64,000 nucleotides of DNA from Eremophila alpestris peregrina (lineage: Eukaryota; Chordata; Aves; Passeriformes; Alaudidae). The notes under the pieces are model-generated. The model did no database searches. It worked only from the letters and a program-made list of their open reading frames with translations, and was not told where the DNA came from. The stretch lies in assembly GCA_009792885.1 (NCBI GenBank), contig WMCF01000003.1, positions 12,307,974-12,371,973 of the forward strand, read 5' to 3'. Positions 12,534 to 26,170 of this stretch are shown here, one piece after another (the stretch's first letter is position 1; each line of letters opens with the position of its first letter). A program made the translations under genes and the position numbers.

Positions 12534-15500
12534 AATTTTCATGGGAAAAAACGAACAATTTTCCCTTAGAGTAGAAAACATGAAGTGTGTTTTAGTTCTA
12601 ACTGCTCCTCAAGGGAAAGGGAAAAAAAAAACAACAAAAAACCCCCAAACGTAATATTGTAATGTTCAGAGTTTTAACTGTTCTTTGCATGAATACCAAC
12701 TTCTTCATAACCAAATGTATATTAGGTAGAAGCTGTGGGAGGTTCTTTTATTCTGACAGCCTTATAACTGAGATATATTTTCACCTGTCATGTAAATCAA
12801 TAAAATATACAGTACTTAATACTTAAATGTTTCACTATTAGAATAATTTTCTGATCCCTCTGGATTAACACATTGTAAAATAGAACAGTCAATTTCATAT
12901 GAATAAATTAAGTGTTTTGCAACTTGCAGTAATGAGCTAGTTGGTTCACATAACTTGATAAACTGGTTAAATGACACACTAATACAGATGTCCAGTTTGG
13001 AAGTTTGCCTTCCTTAAAGGTAAAGTTCCTCTTTACTGTGCTGAGTAAGGGCAGCAAAGCTGATTAGACTTTTTACTTTTTTTTCACCTCTTATCATTCA
13101 TAAATTTTACATCAACCTTTTTTTTTTTTTACTATGAATTCTTATGTTTACATGCATTTCACAGAAAAGATAACCACATTAATTATTTTGCTCCTTGAAA
13201 AGTAACACAGAAATGCTTCCTCTTTATAGGTGATAGAGATGGGTATTGAACATATGTTTTGTAGAGTAGGAAGAGGAAAGGTTGTAAAACCTAGTAGTAA
13301 AGATTTGGCAAACTATTTGTAAACAGTTTAGGAAAATTCTGCTTGAATCTAATCTCAAGCATATAGATTAGGTGACTGTTGGGGCATGAGAAGGGAACAT
13401 TTAATTAGGTACCCTGAATTTAATTAAGTCCTGGTAGATGAAGAATTCTTTCTGCTCACTTTTTAAGCAACCTGAGTTGCTTATGACAACCTAAGAGAGC
13501 ATCCCAGTGGAGGAAGCTGGAGTTAGGGTTGAGCTCTGCTACTATCAGAGTAGCAGAGATATGAAAATAGGAGCTCCAGAATGCACGAATAAGATGTAAA
13601 CAGCTCATAAGAAAGTCTAATTTATCTATCTTTATCTAACTAAATTAAGATCAATTGGAACTTGATTGGGCAGTTCAGCCATGCAGTTAATTATAAGTGT
13701 AGCAGAAGTTAAGGAACAGTTATAAAAATACTGGGTGTAACCTTTCTGTGTCACATCTGTCCACTTGTTTGTGTACTGGCTAATTAATCCCAGCTTCTGT
13801 AACACAGTGATTAAGATTGGGTTTAGAATTTCTTAGCTGAATATCAGAAAAAGCAGTTGAAAAAGAAAATTTAAAATAATTGATTTTACAGCGAAGTATT
13901 ACTGTGAAGATACTCTCCTTAATCTTTTTGAAGAAATTTCATGCTACCTGCATGGGAAATTGCAATGAGATGTAATCAATGGAGAGTAAAAAGATTTTAA
14001 TTTTTATTTTCATTTCACTTTTGGATTTTAATATTTTAATAGATGATTTTCCATCTTCCCCTTTTGGGTTAAGGATGTCTTTCAAGGCATATCCTGTAAA
14101 TTATGACTTTTCATTAATATGAATTCTGTTAATTTTAAATCTTGCCTGTAAATAAATTCTTGGCCAGTGACAGTGACTCAGGACCATCTCTTTTGATTAT
14201 GTGCATCACAGGCATTTTTGATTTAGACATTTGTAGCCATCTCTCCATTTGTCCTATTGACATACCACTTGCTCTTAAACTGGACAAGATCTAGTCAAAA
14301 GCAGACTTTTTTGGTTTTGAGCATGCTTTTTGAGAAGAGAATATCAGTTAACAATTGCATAGGTCTGATCTGAGTTATATATATAAGCTGTTTTTTTGTA
14401 TCTTCTTTCAGCTCTCCTCTACTGGCTGCCCAATGTCAAAACAGGAGGTTTGTTTTTCATTTGCAGTAATCATCCCTGACATTCTGTTGGCAACATTATC
14501 CTCCAGGTTCTTTCTCTTGTCTTCCAGAAGATGTTTTCCCAATGGGGGAGGAAAAAAAGCATTCTGTCTTTAAACAAGGAATTAAAAAAACAAAGATAGA
14601 GGATACTTAGAATTCAGAGCCCTGACTCTTACAGAGCCATTAAAAGCCAAGTTTGATTTTAACAGTACACCAAGGACTGTTTAAAAGGGTTATGTATACT
14701 TAGCCTTTTATTTCCTTCAACATAGTATTCGTAGTATTAAAGCAGGGTTTTCTAATAGTACTATAAACAGGAAAAATGGGGACACCATGACTCAAAGGGA
14801 TTAAAAAAGATATAATACATGGTCCTTGTGATGATGTTGTCTGAAGCAATCCAGTGATATTAGGGAATGGACTGAATAAACTGAAAGGAGCTAATTTTTT
14901 TTACACAGTGAATAGAGACATGGGGCAGATCATCCATAAGTACACCTTTTTTGTTTGAAATAAACTTGGGAATCACAACACATTTCAGTAAAAAGGAGGG
15001 ACAAGTCATCTAGGTACAACTGTCTTTTTACATTTTATCTCAACTGAATGAAAACTAATGAAAAATCCAAGGACTTCTTTCATCATAGATCAAATTATTA
15101 CAGTAAAACTTAGAAATCATGTCTTAATGATTCCCTAGCACTGTTCAGTTTAATAAACCTGCACCTTTCAAAAAAAGATGTAATTCTGAAGGCAGAATAA
15201 TAATGAAGCTGGTTTGCAATGGCTTTGTCCTCTGTTTCCTGCATCTGTCATGGGTAAGTATGTTATGTTTCCCTCAGGCAAGGCACTTTACCTGGAGAAG
15301 TATTTACACAACATCTGTCAACTTTGGTTAAAATTTGGTCAAACTAAGTTAGAAGTCATACATGGTTAAGAGAAACAGACATTGATACAGAGGATAATAG
15401 GATCACCTTTTTTTTCTCAAGGAAGCAGATGAAAGATCTAAAATTGCAAACTGCATTCATTTATGAGATAGAATAACACAAGAAGCATAAGAATGTAGTA

Positions 15501-18500
15501 GATAAATTCTGGTTCCACAGAAGCTGAAGGAAGTTTTGTTTTATGTTTTTGGCATTTTTATAACCTAGAACTAATTCTTCTAAGCAAACCTAGAACTAAT
15601 TCTCTCCAAGCAAACCATTCATGCTAAACCCAGAAGTTTTTTCTGTGCCAAGATCATCAGATATGTCTCCAAGAGTCTAATGTCTACATTATATTTCTAT
15701 TTGACAGAAGGAATTTAAATTTCCTTATTTCCTCATTGTCCTATTGGGAACTCTCTGTGAACAGTAGAACTAATGTGACTATGAATACTCATTTCCACTT
15801 TGTGCCTTCCTACTGTAGTTGTATATGTTTATGAAACATGTTGAAGATACAATGAAGAATTGCATATTTATAAAAAAAGAATCACTCAACAATGTTAAAA
15901 AAATATTGCTTTACAGAACTGTATTTATAGAAGATAAATTACTGTGTTTTAGCATTTATAATTAATTGAATATGCAACATCTTAAGCATATCTATATATT
16001 TCAGTGTTCTGATGAGGATACATGGTTATACACATACCCAAATATTTTATTTAACCAATAGAAAGTGCAAAAAACAACCCAGCTGAAAGAAGTTGACAGT
16101 CTTGCTAGGGGAAAAACTAGTTACAGATGGTGTTCTCTTCAGAAGAAAATAAAAAGGAAAAAACCCTCAGATATTAAAGTTGATATGATGCATATCATGC
16201 TATGAATAACATACAGATGTTAATTGTTCATTGGGCTGTTAACCAGTAGAAGTTGGATCTATCCCTGCAAAGGATGTTTTTGTGGTGGAAAAGGCATTGT
16301 AGGATAGAATTCTGGAATTGTATTGCCTCTATAGGGGCAAGTTGTGCAGAATTATTCTCAGCCACCACTATTTTTTAATGCCTATGACACTCAGTTTGAA
16401 TGTTCATAGAAGAATAATAAAAATTCTGCACCAGGTTTTGAAAAAAAAAGGCCACAGACTTTGAACAAGGAGCAGGTGCAATGCAAATTGGCACAGCACA
16501 ACAGGATGCTTTCAAGGCAAGCAAAAATCTAAATTGCTTGGGATCATACAGCCTGGTCCTTAATTACATGTATGCATCCCTACAGAAATGGGCAAGTACT
16601 GCCAGCTATCCTCATCTTCCTCTGAACCAGTCCTCTTAGATTTTAGAGACATCTGCAATGGAGCCTGCATTAGGAGAGGTATGATAGGCAAGAAGTTAGT
16701 GGATTGCAGATCCATTTGGGAGGAGTGCTTTGTGCCTAAGGGGAACAAGGTGCAGAGACATTTTGATGAGAGGTAAATGAGGGCAGCATCATTAGCTGAG
16801 GAGAGGGGATGAGGGATGATGCCATAATAACCTTCTCAGCACAGCTGGAGAGGTTTCTGTCAGTGACTGGCCCTGTCCTCAGAGTTTGCCAAAGTGCAGC
16901 CATTATATGTTCTGACCAAACAGCTCTGCCTGCCTGGTTACAATTAACTGGGAGTAATGAAATGGTCACTGGGCACCTCATTTGTGTCCACGTGCTGCCC
17001 ATCTCCCAGAAATGCACTGGTCAGATATTGTTGCTGTCACATTACAGCTACTCTCATTTTCTACTCAATGAGATGCAGATAAATGTAAACATTCCGCTCT
17101 TAAAGATTATCCAAGCTTCGTGCACTTCTATTTGTTTATCTTAGAAACCTGATTACAACCACCTTAGTTCTCTGCTGTTCTTTCAGAATACTGCAGGATA
17201 AAGAACGAAAATAATTAATCAATACTGTTGTCTAGCAAAAAAATCAGACAAAGAATTCCAGGGCAAATTAGCCTAGGTTTTATATTTCATTGTCTAGAAT
17301 ACTCTGTGGATCTTGTGTATTCCCTTAAATGTTTTGCTACATTTAGAAACATTTTAAAATAGCACATAGTAAAACTTAAGTCCATGTAATTTTTTAGTAT
17401 TGCAGATTTCATTATGAAACATCTCAAGATTAAATTTATTCCAATAATCATTACAATGATGAAAAAAATTCCTTGCTTCAATAATTGATTTATGCTTCAT
17501 TTAAATGTACGGAGTAGTTTCAATATAATTTCTTATTAGCTCTAATGACAAATTTTAAAATAGCAGGGCTCTGAAATAAAAATGAAAATTTGCCATACAA
17601 GTTATTACATCTAAATGGACTTAGTACTTAATATTTAAAAAATCATTTGATGTAAATAGCCATCATGAATCACTGCAAATATGATTAGATGTAATTAAAC
17701 TTTTTCTTTACCCATATCTAGTTTCTTCATAAGAAATGATTTTATTTCCTCTTTTTATTTTTTTAGGATTTTCAAGAATTTGAACTGAAAACCCATGACA
17801 TGTCAGCATTGTTTAGTCAGATTTTTTTTTTTTGGTCAAGAAATTAGATGTAATATATGTCTATTTGTATTATGTGTATGCTATTTTTCATACATTGTGC
17901 TAGTATTCTCTATTTGGGAATTACATGTATGCATTTGGGAGTGCTATCGTATGCACTCCTTTAGAGAAGACAAAGAGAACATAAAGATGACATTTGGCAA
18001 AGGCCTGTGACACTTCTAAAACCTGTTAAAGTATAATGGCAGAAGTTTTTAAAAAATACCCCTGACTGGCCTCATTTGGTAAATTTTTCCCCTTTTCACA
18101 TGAGGTTTAAAGGGAAATATTAGTCCAGCACAGGATCCTACAAGCTCAGCCAGCAGGCAGCTCTCTCTCTCTTTTGGGAATCTGGTGTGGCTGCTCTATA
18201 CTGACCACGAACCTCCCAGTCAAGTCAGAATTGCTGTAATGTCAGGGGGACTGTATGCTGAATTTACACAGTAGGTTTATAATGCTAAAAAATAAGCCAT
18301 GGCATTTGAGAAACTCTTTACTAGAGCAGTACTCCCAACAACTACTCACCTGCCTAACCTTGGACACAGAAAGTTTATCAGTGATAAAAATCTTAGAACA
18401 GGTCTGTTGGCTGTCTCATGGTGTCAGGTGAAAGTCCCCTTTCAATATGCATGTGCTTGTATTAGCAAAGCTGTAGATTTTCTTACAACTCTTTAAGAAA

Positions 18501-18814
18501 ATGGTATAAATTCCGTGCAAAGCATCTAAAAGTAATGCAAGCGACAGGAGAATAACTGGGAGAGGTAAACCTGAAACCATTGAACTAACCATAAACAGAC
18601 TCCTGAGATTTTTGAGGCATTTAAGTACATAAACTGTTGAGAATTTAATTGCTTTTGGAAAGTAAAACTGTATAACTCTAAGCAGAAATAATTTTTTTCT
18701 TTTTTTTTTTTCTTAAAACAAACCCATAACAAAAAGATAAAAAGTTAAATGGGATGTTATACTGGAGTTCTGGTGGGTTCTGAAGCCTGTTCTACTCAAT
18801 ATAGATTATTTGGG
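12534..18814. other. AT-rich non-coding DNA, no gene recognised
   Basis: Frames are all under 112 codons. The segment 16580-17060 is less AT-rich and has overlapping open frames on both strands (93 codons minus, 111 codons plus). Neither translation carries recognisable motifs, and coding on both strands is implausible, so no gene is called. Homopolymers (T runs near 13119-13131, 17821-17832 and 18698-18711) are scattered through it. The 25-bp duplication at 15562 is listed separately. Confidence 0.6.
15562..15613. repeat. 25-bp tandem duplication
   Basis: AACCTAGAACTAATTCT followed by an AAGCAA core is present twice head to tail, at 15562 and 15587. The second unit carries a small insertion and substitution (TTCTAAGC versus CTCCAAGC). 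There is no coding context. Confidence 0.8.
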
Positions 18815-19600
18815 AAAGTGGATGAATGCTGTGGTGGCAATTTTCCTGATGATACTGGGCTATTAGTAGTTAATATTAGTTCTGTCTGAACAGCTGCAAA
18901 GAAATTCCTAAGACTGAGTGACTGGGTAATAAAATGGCAAATGAAATCCAGCATTAGTAAATGTAAAATGATGTCCCAGGGAAAAAAAAATCCTAACTTC
19001 ACAAATGGGATTGATTGTCCCAATCTGACCATTGCCACTCCAAAACAAGATCTCAAGGTTAAATAGTTATAAACTAATTATTGCAATCATCCCTGTGCTC
19101 AGGAGTCAAGCTTAGTATTAGGAATTATATAGGAAGAAAATGCAAAACAAATAATTTTTCCATCTGTATCATGCAGGCAGCTGCCATCCCTTTTACCTCA
19201 TAGCAGTGTATAAAGCACAACTGAAAAAGAGTAAAGGAAGATTTGGAAAAATGACCAGCACTGTAGAACAGCTTCCCAATACAGGAGATCTTTGTAGGCT
19301 GGGACTCTTCAAGTTGAAAGAAAGAAAATCTACAGCCAAACACTAGTGTGCTACAGACTGAACAAAAGAATGACATAATGCAGCATGGAAGGGAAGAACA
19401 GGAGTGACTAGGCTGTCTCACTCCCAGTAGGAGTCACAGGGGTGCCAAGGGAATCCAGCAGGTTTCATGTTCAGGACAAGCACAGGGACAGCATTGGCCA
19501 ATGACACTGGCAGTTCTGCTCCACTGCAGGGGACTGTGTGGATACTAAGACTTCATCAGGGGTCAGGACAAAACTGAGCATGTAAGGCTGGCTTTAAAAG
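18815..19600 (+). mobile_element. Old CR1 LINE relic (3' part of ORF2 and 3' UTR)
   Basis: Several blocks occur in the order expected for the end of CR1 ORF2 and its 3' region. They are TAATAAAATGGCAAATGAAATCCAGC near 18925, AATGTAAAATGATG near 18960, CAAGATCTCAAGGTTAAATAG near 19045, TTAGGAATTATATAGGAA near 19117, GTAGGCTGGGACTCTTCAAGTTG near 19292 and GTGTGGATACTAAGACTTCATCAGG near 19538. All read in sense orientation. Stops and small indels are frequent in every frame, so no reverse transcriptase can be made. The divergence, and the likeness to CR1 types shared with crocodiles and turtles, suggest an ancient subfamily. The edges are approximate. Confidence 0.75.
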
Positions 19601-22451
19601 TCTTTGAGATAGAAATAGTTGATAGCTTGGACAGTTTTCTAGGGGAATGCGCTTATTTCCTATGAATTTTCTTGCACTATTTCTTTGACATCTCTTTTAA
19701 ACCAGTTTCAGATGCAGGATACTTGCTAGATAGATGGATTTGTAGTTTCACCCTGTGCATCTATCCCTACCTGCAAGTGCTTATTTGCAAACAGTATTAC
19801 AAAGGCTTTGATATGAGCTGGAGTCTTCCTTTTAAATTGTTTTTATGTAAAGAATTTATTTCCATTTCATGAGATATAAGTATTTATTTCTGTATTTACT
19901 TTAGATTTTTTACATGCAAAAAATATTAGTAGTATTTTTCCTTGATTAAAAGTGAAAACAACACAACCATGTTGTTTGTTTTTCTGTGCAACATATCTGA
20001 CTTTATCTATAATATCAGCAGAAGTTTACATTCAGTATAATTTACTTTAGAAAAATATAATGTACCTTTCAATGAGGTAAAATGTCATCAAAAAATGTGA
20101 CTGATCATTAGAAATGTAGACCACTTTCAAAAGAACTCTTTTGAAAGTTATGGGTGGCTACTTTTACTCAGAAACTGCCTGTCATGGTTATATGTTTTTG
20201 CAGTGATTTCCACTTGCCATAACAACAGAAGTTTAACAAACAGTATTTATGTGCTGCGGGCGTAGAAGTGTACATAAACATAAAAGTAACAGAATGCAGG
20301 TTGCCAATCACATCATTCAGTTCTCCTGAAGCTTTCAGATACTTAGCTGAAAGTTTCTTTCTTTTGTAAGCTTTTCAGTTCTGGAGAATCTATATTTTCT
20401 CTGAAGGAAGTTATTTTTTTTTCCCCCCACATGGAAAACCCAACTTTAGAAAAAATTTATTCTCTTAAAGCACACATGTAGCCCATACCTATATTACAAG
20501 TATTCGGGTTTGGTGTTTGTTAATCACTAACAACTAGTAGTTGTACTGCTTTAAAAAACAAAAAAAAACCCTAAAAGCCAATTTTAACCATTTAATGTTC
20601 AAATTCAAGGCTGTTGAAGCAAGTGCATTTGAGAATGGGTTGGAGAATAATGCATGTGAATACATCTGTCACAATAGCTAGCTATAAAATATTTGCACCT
20701 CTTTCATAAAGGTTGCATCAGCACATGTAGCATACATATTCTGCCTTGAGCATTTGCTTCTCAGAAACACAGAAAGAAGAGCTGGAGATGTTACGGAGTT
20801 TACCCATAAGAAATAAGCATTTTAAAATTCCCTTTATGTAGATGAGAAGTATTTCTGGCCTGGCAGCTCTCTAACAAAAACTAACAAATGGAAGATAATC
20901 ATGGGCGAAACACAAGTAAAAGTCAACCTAAGATAAAATGATATAAACTGACAAGAAGCACAGGGGAACAGTTAAATGTATCAGAGAAAGGCATATATTG
21001 AAGCACAGATGAAAATACACCTATTGTAGGGGATTAGTGGAAAAGGCCATCCCAAAATGGGAGCTAAATTTCTTCATGACCTAAACTGGCCTTTATACTT
21101 GAATCTTTAAAAAATACATTGTTTCATTTACTTTAAATTTGTATGTATGTTCATAACTTTGCTAACATAAACATCTGAACAGTTTGTCATATTTAAACAT
21201 AAATTTGAAGTTAGCACTAGCTATTATTCCAAAGCAAGCAGTCCAAATATACTTTCCTTTCAAAACTGACAATCTCAAAAGTATGCTGCATTATCTAATG
21301 GAACAAACCAAAACCTTTCATCACTTTCTAAGCTTCTGATTTCTGGTTAAAATTATACTTTGTTCATCTAATTACCTTAATAAATAAATATCTTTAAAGA
21401 TTATGTTAATTTCTCAAAACATAGCTATCCAAACTTTTTGCAGAAATTGTGGAATTTATGGTTTCCAGCATTTTTGAGGCAGACACAACTAGAATGCTTT
21501 GATTTAGCTCAATTTCAGGTTTTCTCCTTGAAAAGGAAAGAAAAATTAAATACAGTGGAATGTTTGTGTTGAGCCTGAGCTCTGATACAAGATTTTAAAC
21601 AATCTAGCAAATTAACTTTGAGGTTATCCATATTAATAATAGAATATTAAAGCAAGAACTAAAAAAATAAGCAGTTTATAAATTAAGTCAATCATTCAGG
21701 GTTCACTATGCCTGAACATAAAGACGTTTAGCAGTGCATGGTAAGGTAATAATTTTATTTCATATTTTTTATTAAGATGGTTTAACAATTAAAGCGTTTC
21801 AAATGCAATATATATTTTTGTAATGAGAAAATAATTTGAAAGATGTCAGCTTGAATCACATAACAGTGATTATTTACAAATGTTAGATAGAGTCACTTTG
21901 ATTCTAATAAGTAAATGCCTGGCCTGAAGTCACACCTTCATATGCATCTAATAGTGCTCTCATTTTATCATATTTTAAAAATCCACACCTCATATTTTCT
22001 GTTTCCTTATATGGATGGTGCTAATGACACACATGGTAAACCTTCTATTAGCTTTGTACTTCAATGGAATTTGTTTAATTTCAGCTGTCAAACAATATGG
22101 AGAAAAAAAATCCAGTTTTTTGATAACCCCAGGATTTGAAATGCATTATCAGTATGACACCAGTAAATGTTTTCCAAACAATCTTATTTATGGGCCGTGT
22201 TCTTTCTTGGTGTAAACACAAATCTGAGCAGCATGTGAAGTCCCTCATTTGTTTGCTATAAATTGTGCATGTTACTGATGTAAGATTTATTATGTAAGAG
22301 TGGTTGAGTAAACCAGCATTGGCACTGCTGATATGCAACATTTTACCTCCAGCTCCCTTACTGAGATCTGAATGGAGCTGGTGTTATCTGAGAGACTTCA
22401 CCAGCTGGTGACTGTCCAGTAATCAATTCTGTAGAAATAATAATATAAATT
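19601..22451. other. AT-rich non-coding DNA, no gene recognised
   Basis: No frame exceeds 98 codons and nothing is recognisable as coding. The stretch holds the 12-bp-arm hairpin at 20123-20148 (listed separately) and many A/T runs. No CR1 or LTR core motif was seen. Confidence 0.6.
20123..20148. repeat. Perfect short palindrome / hairpin (12-bp arms, 2-nt loop)
   Basis: The left arm ACTTTCAAAAGA (20123-20134) is the exact reverse complement of the right arm TCTTTTGAAAGT (20137-20148), separated only by AC. No T run typical of an RNA polymerase III end and no longer stem flank it, so it is not called as an RNA gene. Confidence 0.8.
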
Positions 22452-22955
22452 ATAGAATTACACAACCTGACTTGGAAGGGACTCCCAAAATCACCAAGTA
22501 CAACTCGTTGCAATTGAGAGCATTTTCTGAACGCTTCTTGAGCTCTGTCAGGCTGGGTGCTGCCCCCTTCCCTGGGGAGCCTGTTCCAGTGCCCAAGCAC
22601 CCTCTGGGTGAAAAACATTTTCCTAATATTCAGCCTAAACCTCCCCTGACACAACTTCAGGCCATTCCCTCAGATCCTGTCACTGGTCAGCACAGAGAAG
22701 AGATCAGTGCCTGCCCCTCCTCCTCCCCTCACAGGAAGCTGTAACTGCAGTGAGGTCTCCCTTCAGTCTCCTTTTCTTCAGGCTGAACAGAACAAGTGAC
22801 CTCAGCTACTCCTAACATAACTTTCCCTCCAGAGCCTTCCCCACCCTCATTGCTCTCCTTTGGATGCTTTCTAATAGCTGAAATGGCTTTTTACATTGTG
22901 TTACCAAAAACTGCTCACATTGATCAAGTTGAGGGCAAGGTAGAGTGGGACAAAT
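22452..22955 (-). mobile_element. CR1 LINE, about 500 bp of 3' region
   Basis: The best preserved CR1 here. On the plus strand the order is TAGAATTACACAACC, TTGGAAGGGACTCCC, GAACGCTTCTTGAGCTCTGTC, GGGGAGCCTGTTCCAGTGCCC, CCTCTGGGTGAAAAACAT, CCTAATATTCAGCCTAAACC, GAAGAGATCAGTGCCTGCCC, GAGGTCTCCCTTCAGTCTCC and TTCAGGCTGAACAGA. That is the antisense of a typical avian CR1 3' portion, from the 3' UTR into the end of ORF2. Apart from scattered substitutions it aligns continuously, so it is 5' truncated rather than rearranged. The frames seen in it (22358-22654 minus, 22472-22744 plus) are by-products of the repeat. Confidence 0.95.
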
Positions 22956-25900
22956 ATAAATAAAATCAAAAAGTAGATGCTAGTCCATCTTGTAGTAGAC
23001 ACTTACTTTAAATGTGTAACATACGAATTTCACATTAATGTCTCTTATGATTTTACCAGAGCAATATGTTAATACTGCAGGACAGTGAAAGTTTTCTTAA
23101 AAATCTATCTGTCCTTATCCTAGAAGGACATTCATTAGTGAGAAAATGAGATTTTTCCAACTGCATGTCCCTGGCTCAGCGGAGGCTGCAAAGACATTTT
23201 TAATGCCTCCTCTGCTCCACTGGAGTAACTGAGTATTTGAACATGAAGAAGTTTAGACACATGTCAGTAGTTTTGCAGCTTTGTAAAGGATTGATAGAGT
23301 TTCTGATGCAGAATCTGGCCCTAAAGGCAGCTCTGAAGAACAAATCCCCAACTGCACTATAGAGCCCTTTTGCTTAAAAGAGTGTACATCACTACTCCTA
23401 GAATGGCTGCAGTCAGGTCTGCTTTAAGCTACAGAAAAGCACATCAGGAGCCAGGATCCCAAAGTGCAGCATAAATTTTACAAAGTACGTCAATACTTTG
23501 TTTTTATTTCATAGTTGGCTTTTGTGCTTATTGTACTTATTTCATATTCAACTTAAAATATACATATAAATCCCACTGAATTGGTTTTTTTATTAATATA
23601 AATGGATTTAAACATAAGTTCGATGTTTTTCTGAGGTGATGGGTGTATGTTTTCAAACACTTTCTGAGCCTTGTTGCTTTTAGTTATTTTACAGTAAGTA
23701 TAATAGAAATGCTAGCTCCTAAGGGCTCAGTAAATGCATGGTGCAATAGATAATTTTTTTTTAAATTCCCAGCTAGAAAAAGCAGTAGCTGCTCTGGTGT
23801 GCCAGTGGGAAGTGCCAAGGCTGCCCTGATGGGATGGCTGCAGGGTCACTGCCAAGAATGGTGCATTCCTCAGGTTTTTGGGCATTGTGTCCACTCACTT
23901 GTATTCAGAAATCATACCTCCAGATTTCGTCATGTTGGAAGAAAGTATTTCTAATGTCACAGGCTTCAGATGGACTGCAACCAAAGAGAAACAAACAGAG
24001 CACATGTCACTCTGTCCTGAATTCAGACTAATAATGTGTATTGAACAAAGAGATTGCAGACCTTGTAAGTTTATATCCCACACAATATTCCTCTTGTTTT
24101 CATCTGCATTATCTCCATCTGACTGAAAACTATTCTCTTCCAGCACGTGCTTTCTGAAAAAAAAAAAAAAAAAGGTGGAAAATATATTTATGATTTCTTT
24201 TCTTGCACTTTAAAAATCTTTCTAAAGGTTGCTTTCATCTTGCAGATTTAATTATTCTGGATAGAAGACCATGCTCATGACAGGTCTGTATTTTCTTGGA
24301 CATATTGCATTTGATTCTGAGTGTGGTTTTCAGATTTTTTTAAATGGAATTTTGTGGGGTTTGAGCATTTGTTTTTCATTATGTTAAACATAGAGCACCC
24401 ATATGTTGCTTTCCTTTGGGATCTTTAAGAAAACATACAGTCATTTAAATCTGGGCTATTTTATCCCTGCAGTTGTAAAATTCCTGTAGAAGATGACTTC
24501 TGCCTTTGATATATTTTTCTCCCTCAGTTGTTCCAAATACGTGTTCTAATTTTCTTATCTTCATTATACTTTGTATGACAAAGTTGCTGCACGTAAGTAA
24601 AAGTGCATAGGATATGAAATAGCCTCCTGACTCCTGTGGTGCACTGTATAACTCAAAATCTTGACCAGGGTGTTCAAGTCATATCCTTAGTTCATGACCT
24701 TCAGGCTGGTAGATCACAATAGGAAGTGTAATATCTGGCTTCTATGGTGTAATCTTTATTGTAGGAATAATACATGAGATCTTGCATGCTCCTATCAGTT
24801 GCAAATGTTCTTGTAGTTCATTGTACAATATGTCAGATGAAATGGATTTCATGATCTTTTGTATAATGCATATGTTCCAATAGTAATTTCAAACCTAATT
24901 TATTTCCTTGGAAATTCATTCATCTTTTGGGTGCCATTTTTAACCATCTTAATTTTCTATTATACAAGCACAGGGGGTAAATTCTTTGCTCTCATATACA
25001 CGTCCTACTCCCTTTTTTATACAAGATTTACACTGTCTAAGGGGAAAATTCAGCTTAGGAATATTTTTACTTTACCACATAAGCTTTTTTTCTGTTCAAA
25101 ACCTAGTAGTTATTTGGCAGTTGTGTTTCATTTCAGTCTTGCTGCTATAAGTAGAAATGCTTTTAAAGATATAATTTTTTACAGATAATGTATCTCTGTA
25201 AATGACAAAGTTGACTTTGTGTCTTTCAAAATACCTGTGTAAGTTATTGGGAATTTTAACATCAGCTGCAAGTGTGTCACTGAGAATAGTTATTGCATAA
25301 TTCCTTTTTTTTTTTTTTCATTGTAGTGGTTGTTGGCAAATGATGAGTGCAGAAAATGAAGAAAGAGGAACCAGACACATTTCATTGTCTGCAAACTCCC
25401 AAGGACTTCTAAGATCATGGGCACAACTGTTCTTATATTTTTGCCTTTAATAGGACAAATAGAAGATAGGGGATTAAGGTAGCCAAAAGAGTTTTAAAAA
25501 GTATATTACATTGGGAAGAGTGGCATCCTGGCAAGAACAAGTACATTAAGCTGCAGGGCATTGTTAAATAGAATAAATGTTTGGGCCAAAAGCAATGTAT
25601 AAATGACAGTGCTGGAAATTTCATCTTTCCCTTGGAAGAGAGTTTTTTTTCAGAGAGCAATATAATTGGCCAGTTTATATACATTTTACATAGAATAGGA
25701 TCAGTTTATCCATTTATTCTGGAAACTACACAGTAATATTTCAATCTGGGCCCTCTTTCTTATTAAGGAAGTATGTGCTTAGTACATCTCCAAGGTGTAA
25801 GAGTTACAGTGCAGTTGCTTTCCCTTAGACTATGAAGTAGTGTCTGTAACTCATATCTACACTTTTATACTCTACATTCTCCTCTATATTATTCTGGTAC

Positions 25901-26164
25901 TTTTACTTGTCAATGTGGTATATGAAAGACCATCCAATATGTGACAAAATTACCTGCAGAAATCTGTTTGGGTAACAATATGGAATGAACTTTTTTAAAT
26001 AATCAATGAAATTATTAAAGAGACACTGGGTTTATTTTTCATCCTAAGGTGTAAAACAATACCTCAGATACTACACAATAGTGTTCTATATCTTTCTGGA
26101 AATTACAGTAAAGAAAAAACACCACAAAGTTTTTCAGAAATAACTCCTGGAATTTGGAAGAGTA
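22956..26164. other. AT-rich non-coding DNA, no gene recognised
   Basis: The longest frame (109 codons, 24859-25188 plus) has no recognisable motif. An A17 run at 24157-24173 and a T run near 25306-25318 are simple homopolymers. A slightly GC-richer patch lies at 23780-23890. No CR1 or LTR core motif was recognised. Confidence 0.6.
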
Positions 26165-26170
26165 CATAAG
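26165..26170. repeat. Left target-site duplication of LTR A copy 1
   Basis: CATAAG directly precedes the TG of the LTR and matches CATTAG after the other end at five of six bases. Confidence 0.6.

Noticed and set aside
22358..22744. 98-codon minus and 90-codon plus frames
   Set aside because: Both are inside the antisense CR1. The minus frame is at most the decayed tail of CR1 ORF2, already covered by the repeat call.
24859..25188. 109-codon plus frame rich in Phe, Leu and Ile, like membrane segments
   Set aside because: AT-rich DNA naturally encodes hydrophobic residues. No topology pattern or similarity was recognised.
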